Shown here piece after piece: positions 32,301-42,462 of a DNA stretch of 64,000 nt (its first letter is position 1; every line of letters starts with the position of its first letter). Below the pieces are notes generated by a model. The model saw only the letters and a program-made list of their open reading frames with translations, ran no database searches and was not told the DNA's origin. Position numbers and translations under genes: made by a program. Origin of the DNA: Epiperipatus broadwayi. Its lineage: Eukaryota > Onychophora > Udeonychophora > Euonychophora > Peripatidae. The stretch is taken from contig JAQFVV010013087.1 of NCBI GenBank assembly GCA_028023455.1, positions 62,001 through 126,000 on the forward strand, given 5' to 3'.

Positions 32301-33879
32301 CAGTAAATTTTTTCTGTTTTCCATGGATCCATTTTCATTAAGTAATTTAATTTTATATTTTTCAGATCAAACATTTCTTCCATTGAATACTTTATAATAT
32401 TTTTTAATTAGATAAAGTTTTTCTGTTCCTTTCTATAAAACGCATAATAACTTTCATAATATTCTATTACTTTTTTCTTCTTTATTTAAAATTCGGGTAC
32501 CATATTTTTATAATGTTTCTTTTTAAAAGATGAACACTCTTTCTTCATTATACATTTACATAATTTTTCTTTGTAATAAAAACGCATATTAAATTTTCCC
32601 ATAGAGAAGAATAAAATAACTTCAAAGTAGCCTTATAAAATTGGTGCGTCATGATTTCTTCCTGATGGCAAGTAACTTCTCTTTTAAATTTTCATATAGC
32701 GTCCCAATTATATTTCTTTGAGTTATAATACTAAGTTTCTGGTTGAGCATAAATAAAGCTGTATTAAGACACTTTCCAAATATTTTTCCCTTAGCACTAT
32801 TTTTAGGTATTTTTCCTTGTACTTCCATTTTACTGTAGGCTTTTGGTTAAACTTGAATAAAATTCCCTGGTAAGATAACTTTTAAAATTAGCAATCCATG
32901 TCGAGGCAGTCAAAATATATTATATGTTACAAAAGAACTTTTAAAATAAATACAAAATTTTAAATTTATATCACTTTTCCAGCTACGGTGTTACCAGCTA
33001 AAAAATATATTACTTTCTCTTTCACTTACACATTACTTCTCCCTCCCGCTTCGTATAATTCTTATATTTTGTCTGCTAATTTACCTCCGTTGATTGGTTA
33101 ATGACCTTTTAGCGCGTACAAATTTACACATTTAGTTTTATACAGATTAGACTTTTTAAAAATAAAGACTTGATGACGTAATGTCTCAAAATATTATTTA
33201 GACTAGTATTTTTAACTTCAATTTTAGTTTCATCAAAATTATTTAAACTTTAAAAACAATTATTAAAATAATATTTAATATTTTAACCTTTACTTTAATG
33301 ATCGATGGCAATTATATCTAGTTTCAAATTCACAAACCTTATTATTATTTTAACAAGCGTGTGTGTGAAGGTATATAATATAAAGTCACGTGTTTACTAA
33401 CTTTATCAGATGATTTTTAATTTACGTTTCGGGCTAAATTACCAAAACTGATATATTTTATAAAAATTTGGAAAATAATTAAAAAATGTTGAACCAAATA
33501 TAATTCTCACCATCTTAAAGTTTATTTTAAAATATACTCTATTAATTTTGACTATTAAATACAATTATACATTGCATATAGCATTTATTTAATTTATTAG
33601 TTTTAAAATATTATACTCAAATTATTAATATACTTTTAAACTATTTATAGCTGTATTATTTTATATGGCCAGCTTTTACAACCATAAGCAAGGATATAAT
33701 TAAGTTTTATTTAACTGTTTTCTTTTAAAATAATCTATTACATTTTTAGATACCAGGTATTTTCAGCTTTAAATTGTACTATAAAATTTAATTATCCTAC
33801 TATTATTTATATATCATACAAATATAACTTAAAATTTAAAATTTTTTAGTAATTGACCTTTCTACCTTATTATGACCTA
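29341..33879. other. 4.5-kb block, unassigned
   Basis: No long TA arrays and no credible genes. The texture (AATAAATTTACAACAAAGTTTATT near 30200; pyrimidine-rich CTCCCTCCCGCTTCG near 33040) is like the interior of the 3.4-kb Gypsy LTRs, and it sits inside a minisatellite-like tract. An inserted solo LTR of another long-LTR element is possible, but I could not define matching termini. Confidence 0.3.
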
Positions 33880-34230
33880 CAGATAAGGGCACAATATATA
33901 TTCCACTCACACACATTCAATTCAGGGTCATAAAAATAATTTGCGAACCTGGTGGAAAATTTTTTACTCAGGGTATATGGGTGATTATATTATCGAAGGT
34001 CTACATTGTCACACCAGAACTGAGAGGAAAAAAATTATACACACACATCTCTCCTTTCTCCCCACATATAATCAGTTCAGGGTCATGGGCAATAATTACT
34101 GAAGCGACATCCAGAACCTGGGGCAAAAAAAATGTACATATATATATATTTCTTTCTCCACCCTCCTGATTCATGTCAGGGTCATGAAAGTTAAGAAGGC
34201 TCTATGGATGAGCTCCAGAATATGGTGTAA
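33880..34230. repeat. Minisatellite-like tract, right part
   Basis: About three degenerate ~110-bp units with CAGTTCAGGGTCATG and CCAGAACCTGGGG-like phrases, matching 28860-29340. Confidence 0.6.
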
Positions 34231-34879
34231 AAACCTATACAGGATGGAATAAGAGACTCATAAAGTAACTAATTTAACACTGATTTGGTCAGATATACTC
34301 ACATATGACTATGTGATTAATTAATATAACAATGATTGATTATGATATCTAGTAGAATGATGTACACATAGATATAATGATGTATATGCAAATAAATGTA
34401 GAGTTCAATAAAATGAACTCATGGACAATAAAGATGTGGAAACAAGTTACATTTTAAATATTATTAATTTAATAAATATATTAAAAGATAGTAAAACCAA
34501 ATATATACAAAATTATGTAAATGAGAATGTGAGAGATTACAAATACAGGCATTGCATAACTAATGAAATCAATGTTGCATATTATCTCATCATCAAGTGT
34601 TCACTCAAGTTTAGTAGTGATATTGATGTTTATGCCTTTATTAATATGGTAAATTTCTAGCACATGGGTTGTCTGCTATAATAATATGGAACATAATAGC
34701 GAAAGTTATATAACTAACTTAATAGTGCTCCTATGGTGTGTATCTATATCAAGTTAAGTTGAGCACATAATCAAGCTCAAAGATATACATGTTATTGTGT
34801 TAACCTAGATTAGGATATACACTGAAGCTATATAAGTGTTTAATATAAAGGGAGATAGAATTGGTTTATTATAGATTTG

Positions 34880-34881
<2 letters not shown>
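34231..34881. other. A+T-rich DNA, nothing recognised
   Basis: The 79-codon frame at 34421 has no recognisable features. Confidence 0.35.

Positions 34882-34959
<78 letters not shown>
34882..34959. repeat. (TA)n array left of hairpin
   Basis: Pure TA, ending four bases before the left hairpin arm. Confidence 0.95.
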
Positions 34960-34963
<4 letters not shown>

Positions 34964-34964
<1 letters not shown>

Positions 34965-35132
34965 AACTACCCCAAATCTAAAATTAAACCAGACCAGAAT
35001 AAAAATAATATTAAAACACAACCTAAGGTTTCACTGCTACAAGCAGACTTCTCAAGTGTAAAGTGTAAAGTGTAAAGTGTTTTAATATTATTTTTATTCT
35101 GGTCTGGTTTAATTTTAGATTTGGGATAGTTT
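34964..35132 (-). mobile_element. 169-bp near-perfect hairpin element with hammerhead-like tip
   Basis: Arms 34964-35019 and 35077-35132 are 56-base inverted repeats with one mismatch. The 57-base centre contains three copies of the 7-mer TTTACAC (minus strand) and a hammerhead-like core. Both outer flanks become (TA)n. Such long perfect arms with no coding sequence suggest a very recent foldback/RNA-derived insertion. Confidence 0.75.
35013..35083 (-). ncRNA. Hammerhead-like ribozyme with variant core
   Basis: Minus strand: helix I AAAACAC, three TTTACAC repeats, core TTGAGAA, helix II hairpin CTGCT/AGCAG, GAA, helix III ACC-TTA-GGT, U at the cleavage position (35020), then GTGTTTT closing helix I without a gap. 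Against the canonical CUGANGA core, position 3 is U for C and position 8 is A for G. In the known active structure bases 3 and 8 pair, so this double change keeps a pair. Activity is uncertain. Confidence 0.5.
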
Positions 35133-35168
35133 TGATTTTATATTGCTACTTTGTTTATGCTTGTAATG

Positions 35169-35172
<4 letters not shown>

Positions 35173-35242
<70 letters not shown>

Positions 35243-35245
35243 TAT

Positions 35246-35294
<49 letters not shown>
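35173..35294. repeat. Two (TA)n arrays right of hairpin
   Basis: TA runs at 35173-35238 and about 35250-35294, separated by TTTTTATTAT. Confidence 0.95.
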
Positions 35295-35295
<1 letters not shown>

Positions 35296-36762
35296 TCTAT
35301 GGCACATATTAAAATATTAATAAAGCTAGAAAGTGTGAATGGCTCATTATTCACAAGCTTCTGTCTCAAAAATTTGGTTGCCCTACACCCATTCAACTTG
35401 CTACAAATAGGAACATTAGTAGTTCAGGGAATCAGATAAGCATTAATTATGAATAATGTAGGTCCTTGTGTTCTTGTTCTAAAAGTGTGTGCTTTACCTA
35501 AATTAAATGGATAAGTGTGACCTCTGTCAGCAACTCATCAAAAATCATACTGCAAGCAGATAATTGTATATTGTGTGCTTAGTAAGGACACATCTGCAAC
35601 TTATACATATATAACACAAATACATAAAATTATATTAGCATGCCTTAAAAATAAATAGTGTCTATTTGCATATCTATACAACCCATTTATCAAATTTAGT
35701 ATTGCAAATATACTATTTACAGAATAAATTAGTAAATTTAGTATTTCAAATATACGATTTAGGGAACAAAAAATAAATACTTGCGGTTTCAAGTTATTTG
35801 GCATATTAAATACTTATAATATTAAAATGATAAAATTATAGATTAAATTGGATGGATTAAAAATAGACATAAAAGACTGCAGAAAATTATACATTTAATT
35901 TAAAATGGAATAGTAGAGTTTTACATTTTAAAAAAGAATTCAAAATCAGAAATTTTACAATCAGACAAGATTTAAACATTAGCATTTAACAGTTTTCTTT
36001 GCAGATTTTAAGAAAGGTGTTTGAAAAATGCAGATTTAATAAATAGCTAGCTTTTAAAATAAAGAATTGAAAGTCACAGTTTATGAACAGAGATCTAAGT
36101 GAAAATTAATCAATTTACTGGTCAGTTGTCTCCATGGCAGTTCTGGCTACATGTGATGATAATAAGTTGACACGTTTTGTGATGATTTAAAAATGATGGA
36201 GGTTATTCCATAGGCTGCATGTCTGGAGTACAGCTTTATGTTTTATCAGGCCAAAGTGCTTTCTATCCCTGACAAGAAGAGAAGTTAAAGATTGCCTACT
36301 TTACATCATCATTTTAAAGGTGTAATGAATGTTGGTTCTGTTTATAATTCACTTATCACATATATGATCGATCTTTTTAACTCTGGCCACCTGTTTATTA
36401 TTACAAGTTTCCATAGCTGAAAACCCCATTACTGTATTTTAGAAAAACATATTTAGTGACAAACACTAATTTATATTTTGTTTTTATACCCTATTTCCCT
36501 GCTGTTTATTGTGACAATGCTATAATATTCTGCGAATTGTTATTAACATTTTAGATTTATAAAATCAAGTTCATGCCATTTTAAGACCCTTGTGTGACCT
36601 AATTTAAAAGTTGTTTACACAGTGAATTAAAAGATGCTTTGACAATTAGTAGAAAACTAATTTTATTACCATACCTGTAAAATAACAATGGAAATGGCTT
36701 ATATACATATGCAATTTTGATAACATATAAGTAAAGTTGGCTAAATAATTTAAGTTAAAATA
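35295..36762. other. Unassigned DNA
   Basis: Low complexity with a slightly more balanced stretch at 36090-36300. No gene supported. Confidence 0.35.
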
Positions 36763-37957
36763 CACCTGGGTCTCATTTTATGCGATAGATAGCTTCCTCA
36801 GAAAACATGCGCAAATGAAATTATGCAAAAATAGACGTAACTTACATTGAAAAAGGTAGGATGCGGTCTGTGATTTTTCAAAATTCGCATAAAAGCAAAG
36901 CACCAATGTAAAATTACTTTAAAATACGAGCAAAAAAAAATAAGGAAATAAAATATGACTAATAAAAAATTTCAAATTTGAAAAAAAATGATACAAGACA
37001 AACTTTTTTTAACTATAATATTTAATTTTATTCAAAATAATATATTTTTATGCTTAACTTACAGTACAGTAATTTAAATTTGATATACACGGTTTAATTA
37101 TTATCGCTATTTGGCCAAAAAAACATTCATTTGTAAACTAGTAAAAAATCAGATTCTCATGTGATGTGATGTGATGTATTTGGCTTCTCCTTAAATGAAA
37201 TCAAGAATATCTCAGCAATAATTCTCACAAGAGGAAATACAACTAGCGCCAAGTTTACCCTCATGTTGTGTTATTGGTTTTCTGTTGACAACAACAATGA
37301 TTTTATTGCTTATGAACTTAGACTTATGATAATAAAAAGACATTTATTCACCACTGCTGGGAAAAATTTAATTAAAACTAACAACTAAAAATTAAATTCT
37401 TATTTTTGTCTTTAATTTTCAATTCCGTTTAAAAATCAAATTTTGTTTTACATCTCATTAATTTCAAGTCGTCTGTAAGTAATTTTTAAATTGTTAATTA
37501 CAATTAAAAATCATATTTTAATTTTTAATTGTGCCCACTGCTATTACTGATGTTTTAAAAATAAACTTGTGGACACTAAATGATTAATAATTGATTACGT
37601 TCTTTTTTAAAAAGCAAAAACAGAATGTGATTTAAAATGCAAAATTAACACGCACAATGTTTGAACAAATTTACATTATAATCTTGTAAAATTTAATGTG
37701 TGTATACATAAAATGTGGAAATAATGATTTTAATTTCATTATTGCATAAAATCTTACTATTATAAAGAACTGAAAATATTGAAATTACTAAGATGAAAGT
37801 CGAATTCCAATAATGTGCTATTACTTTCAATATAACATAAGTGTGCGAAATTTATTTAAAGTAATAACGCATTATCGGACTTCGACTTCCATTGAAAGAT
37901 GAATCACGTAACTTCCAAATCGTGTTAAAAAATTCAGTGTAAAAAGAGACCCAGGTG
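36763..37957. mobile_element. TIR DNA transposon, non-autonomous, copy 2
   Basis: Termini CACCTGGGTCTC and GAGACCCAGGTG, both directly flanked by TA (36761-36762 and 37958-37959), give a putative TA target duplication. The interior is homologous, in reverse orientation, to 55-1295 but lacks the hammerhead insertion. The inner sequence is A/T-rich with subterminal inverted repeats and no transposase. 1195 bp. Confidence 0.78.
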
Positions 37958-38036
37958 TACTTCTGAAACTAGAAATATTTCAAAATGAATACATATCTGT
38001 AATATATACATATACTATTAAATTACAGACTAATTG

Positions 38037-38039
<3 letters not shown>

Positions 38040-38109
<70 letters not shown>

Positions 38110-38227
38110 TTCTGCATATATAGTAATTTAAGGCTATTTAAATGGGTACTCTGAGAGGGTTTAAACCTGTTATAGAGATAGGTGTAGGGTAAAATACATG
38201 AAACAGGCAGATGGATAAAACTGATTG

Positions 38228-38262
<35 letters not shown>
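38040..38262. repeat. Two (TA)n arrays around a 126-bp segment
   Basis: TA runs at 38040-38105 and 38232-38262 bracket a non-repetitive segment starting GAGATTCTGC. Another small TA-bounded unit, not otherwise recognised. Confidence 0.85.
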
Positions 38263-38265
<3 letters not shown>

Positions 38266-40296
38266 TAGTTCAGTGTTAATTTAGTCATTTCCACAATATT
38301 TTATATTTATGGGAATTTTTGTAACATTAAAATTAGAAATTTATTTAAAGCTGACAAAAATACTAAGTAATTGAAAGCAATACTAAAGAATTTAAAATAT
38401 ATTATTTTTAACCATTAAATTGTTTGTTTGTAATGTAATGGGACATCAGTTTTTATCAGAAAGAGGGTGCACATTTCACTACAATTGAACTTTGCAACTT
38501 CAGGTAGAATGCTGGAAATAAAATGATGAAATGCTATGTCCATGATTACATCCATCATTACTATGCTAACTCATTAATTATCAAATGAATTTAGATATAA
38601 TTTAGACTAGTTCCTCCATCTTACATCCCTTTTTCAGTTACCATTGCATAACGATATTCAAACTCATGGAGAATTTGCAATTGGTTCTTTCCAATGATGA
38701 TTTTAAACAAGTTTTTATCTAATATGCCTTTATATAAGCATTTACTAATAAATGATATTCATATGATATTTATGATATTAACACACTCACAAACACACAC
38801 ACACACATGTATATATATATATATATAATAGTTATATAGCTAATAATGATTTATATATTTATTTTTAAATATAAAATATAATATAATAATGATTATGCAG
38901 AAAGATCAAATTAATAACTCAATAATATTTAATAAACAATAAAAAATATTATGTAAAAGATAAATAAAATAATGAAACAATAAGGATGAATTTTGTCATT
39001 TCACAGATTAATAAATAATATTCCCATCCAATAATGTATGATAAAATTTTGTATCATAGTAAATATTTCAAAATTAAAGAATATAATTCAAATTAACAGA
39101 TATATAAAACAATATATAAATCCAAAACTTAATAATTTAAATAACTTATTAATTTATTTACAGTCTTTGTTCACATGTTTCATAATTATTATTATGTAAA
39201 TATTATTTGCAATTGTATAACTAATTTTATATGTAATTATATATAAATAAGCATTTATTTAACATTGTCAAAGCATTTGCACAATTGGCTTGAAAGGCTG
39301 ATGTTTGAATTTAATACAATCGTATACAGATGCTATATAAAATAAATGCTTATTTATATATTATTAAGTTTCAGTTGGAATGGCGTTTAGTAAATTCTAG
39401 ACAATTTCATCAATGTCATTCATTCAGACATCGTATAGAGTAATTTAAAGTGACTCTTCCATCCTCACACTTTCCTTGCCAGTACTTCAGATTTTCTCAT
39501 ATAAAAAATTTGAGTTATAGAAATAAGAGGGATTCCTTTTATTCCTGCATAAATGCTATATCTTGTATTGGTGAGAAAGTATTCATTTATTATTAACACT
39601 CACAAAGCATTTGCACAATTGGTTTGAAAGGCTGATGTTTGAATTTAAAGTAATTATAATAAAATAAATACATTATACATTTATTATATATATAGTAAAT
39701 ATAATAATCCAGTTTTTTTTTAATATGTGGTAAATAATAATCATTTTTTATACATCATCTAATTTTGATGAATTTTGTCAAACATTCAATTTAAATATAA
39801 AAAATTAAATATGGATATTCCTACTAGATATGAAATGATGCCAAATTTGAAATAAAAAAAATAAAATAAAATTAAACATATTAAAATAATATAAATAATA
39901 ATATAAAATATATAAATAAATAAAGAAAAACTTATTTTCCTGAGTTAAGAATGGATATTTAAGACCATAGTTCATAATCCTAATAGAGTTATCCTGTGAA
40001 GTATATTAATCCATTCATACAACAATTATTTATTTATCACAAATTGATAAATTATTAATATTATCCAATGATTTTATTGATATAAAATAAAGTATATATC
40101 CTTCAAAGATTGATATTCTTAATCTCCATTTTTTATTAGATGTTCTACACCATAAATATCATAAATTAGCATGATAGTTGTTTTCGAAATCTTTACGATA
40201 TGAAAATTATTCTACTCACAACACATTGTAAGATTATATATATATATATATATATATATACAATATATATAAAGTAAGATTATATATATATATATA
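38263..40296. other. A+T-rich DNA with a ~60-bp direct repeat
   Basis: AAAGCATTTGCACAATTGG...TTTGAAAGGCTGATGTTTGAATTTAA occurs at about 39270-39316 and 39604-39650, 334 bp apart. A short CA/TA tract lies at 38780-38826. No genes. Confidence 0.6.
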
Positions 40297-40444
40297 TTAA
40301 AAACAAAAAAAACACAAGTTAAGAAACTTGCTAATGCTTGTATTTATGATAACAGATCGTGTTCTACCAAAAACACCATCAAGCGTAGTTTTCTGTTTAC
40401 ATAAACGTCAGAGCGGGCATTCACTATCTCTAACTTTAATTCCA

Positions 40445-40488
40445 CTTTCAGATCATGATTTCAAGCTATTTGCTATTGTCAGTGAAAG
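40445..40488 (-). ncRNA. Hammerhead motif 1 (G8 changed)
   Basis: Minus strand: CTTTCA, CTGACAA, TAGC...GCTT hairpin, GAA, ATC-AT-GAT, C, TGAAAG. All helices form. The core reads CTGACAA, with A in place of the catalytic G8, so cleavage should be abolished or very weak. Confidence 0.7.
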
Positions 40489-40851
40489 ACAGGAATAAGA
40501 AACTAGAACTAAAGACAAACTCTGAGCATTTATGAAACAGTTTCTATTCAGCTTGCAAGCGTGAATCTTTTAGACACGTTAATGTCTTCAAACTCAGCAT
40601 AGCAAGCCAGATAGCTACATGGGTCTGATCTCAATTCAGCATCACCACATAGTAGAAGCCTCTGCAATATACATCATTGCAAGAAAGACCTCAAAGGTAC
40701 ATTTATGAAAAACAAAAAAACACTAGTTAAAAACTTGCTAACGCTTGTATTAATGATAACAGATGGCATTCTACAAAAAACATCATCAAGCATAGTTTTC
40801 TGTTTACATAAATGTCAGAGTGAGAATTCACTATCTCTAACTCCAATTCCA

Positions 40852-40895
40852 CTTTCAGATCATGATGTCAAGCTGTTTGCTATCGTCAGTGAAAG
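40852..40895 (-). ncRNA. Hammerhead motif 2 (A14 changed)
   Basis: CTGACGA is intact and helix I CTTTCA/TGAAAG is perfect, but the GAA element reads GAC, altering the invariant A14. Helix III remains ATC/GAT. Confidence 0.68.
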
Positions 40896-40939
40896 ACAGG
40901 AATAAGAAACTAGATCTAAACACAATCTCTGAGCATTGT

Positions 40940-40983
40940 CTTTCACTGACGATAGCAAATAGCTTGAAATCATGATCTGAAAG
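40940..40983 (+). ncRNA. Hammerhead ribozyme 3, intact core
   Basis: Helix I CTTTCA pairs perfectly with TGAAAG. The core CTGACGA is at 40946-40952. Helix II is AGC-AAATA-GCT with a U/U mismatch at its base. GAA is followed by helix III ATC-AT-GAT and the cleavage nucleotide C at 40977. Every invariant core base of a type I hammerhead is present. The predicted product would start at 40978 and, in a tandem transcript, be about 400 nt long. Confidence 0.78.
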
Positions 40984-41340
40984 TGGAATTAAATTTAGAG
41001 ATAGTGAATGCTCACTCTGACTTTTATGTAAACAAAACTAAGCTTGACGGTGTTTTTGGTAGAACGCCATCTGTTATCATAAATACAAGCATTAGCAAGT
41101 TTTTAACAAGTGTTTTTTTTTTCATAAATGTACCTTTGAGGTCTTTCTTGCAATGATGTATATTGCAGAGACTTCTACTATGTGGTAATGCTGAACTGAG
41201 ATCAGACCCATGTAGCTATCTGGCTTGCTATGCTGAGTTTGAAGACATTAACATGTCTAAAAGATTCACGCTTGCAAGCTGAATAGAAACTGTTTCAAAA
41301 ATGCTCAGAGTTTGTGTTTGATCTAGTTTCTTATTCCTGT

Positions 41341-41384
41341 CTTTCACTGACAATAGAAAATAGCTTGAAACCATGATCTGAAAG
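41341..41384 (+). ncRNA. Hammerhead motif 4 (degenerate)
   Basis: The core reads CTGACAA (G8 to A), helix II starts AGA instead of AGC, and helix III has ACC opposite GAT. Helix I is still perfect. Probably inactive. Confidence 0.65.
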
Positions 41385-41748
41385 TGGATTAAAAGTTAGA
41401 GATAGTGAATGCTCACTCTGATGTTTATGTAAACAGAAAACTACGATTGACGGTGTTTATGGTAGAACACCATCTGTTATCATAAATACAAGCGTTAGCA
41501 AGTTTTTTAACTTGTGTTTTTTTGCTTTTCATAAATGTACCTTTGAGGTCTTTCTTGCAATGATGTATATTGCAGAGGCTTCTACTATATGGTGATGCTG
41601 AATTGAGATCAGACCCATGTAACTATCTGGCTTGCTATGCTGAGTTTGAAGACATTAACTTGTCTAAAAGATGCACGCTTGCAAGCTGAATAGAAACTGT
41701 TTCATAAATGCTCAGAGTTTGTGTTTAGATCTAGTTTCTTATTCCGGT

Positions 41749-41792
41749 CTTTCACTGATGATAGCAAATAGCTTGAAATCATGATCTGAAAG
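41749..41792 (+). ncRNA. Hammerhead ribozyme 5, intact core
   Basis: Same fold as motif 3, with core CTGATGA, helix I CTTTCA/TGAAAG, helix II AGC-AAATA-GCT, GAA, helix III ATC-AT-GAT, and cleavage C near 41786. All invariant bases are present. Confidence 0.78.
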
Positions 41793-41890
41793 TGGAATTA
41801 AAGTTAGAGATAGTGAATGCTCGCTCTGATGTTTATGTAAACAGAAAACTATGCTTGACAGTATTTTTGGTAGAACACCATCTGTTATCA

Positions 41891-42369
41891 TATATAAATA
41901 TATATATAATAAATGAAGTATTAACATAAAGTAGTTTAAAATAACTAAAATATATGTTCTTTTTTATATTGCTATTCTTTTTTAGATTTAGAAGAAAATT
42001 TAAATATTTTTCTTGTAATCTGTTTTAATCCATAGGTTTTAATACATAGGTTTTAAATTGGAATGGTAAAAATTGAATTTCAATGTAGAATAGCAATGTT
42101 TTTTTTTAAAAGAAAGTGTTATTTAAAAGAAATAATTTTCTTTTCTTCTCTTCTTTATTAACCAGAAACCAAAGGAATTAACTCCTCAAGTGTTTTTGTT
42201 TCAATTTTCATGCTTGGTTTAAATATTCATTGTTATAAATAAATATTAAGATATTACAAAAAAATATATATATAAAATTGTTTATTTTTCAATTTCAAAT
42301 CTGGTGATTACTTAAAAGCTTGACATTAAAGTATGTATTATTTTAAGTTTACATTTATTAAAATAAAAG

Positions 42370-42376
<7 letters not shown>
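41891..42376. other. A+T-rich DNA, nothing recognised
   Basis: No feature noticed. Confidence 0.35.

Positions 42377-42459
<83 letters not shown>
42377..42459. repeat. (TA)n array interrupted by the Gypsy element
   Basis: The TA run ends at the LTR boundary and resumes at 55433 on the other side of the element, so the retrotransposon inserted into a TA microsatellite. A 4-base ATAT target duplication fits but cannot be proven inside a TA repeat. Confidence 0.9.

Positions 42460-42462
<3 letters not shown>

Larger units (their letters stand above)
40297..41890. mobile_element. Retrozyme-like array of ~405-bp monomers with hammerheads
   Basis: Left of about 40937 the units run with their hammerhead on the minus strand (motifs at 40445 and 40852, 407 bp apart). 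Right of it the orientation flips and three motifs follow on the plus strand (40940, 41341, 41749; spacing 401 and 408 bp). Monomers are otherwise alike and non-coding. Tandem monomers of a few hundred bp, one type I hammerhead each, without protein genes, match the retrozymes described in plants and animals, whose RNA is cut to unit length and circularised. TA-rich DNA lies on both sides. Single copies are at 55594-56055 and, truncated, 25755-25960. Confidence 0.78.
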
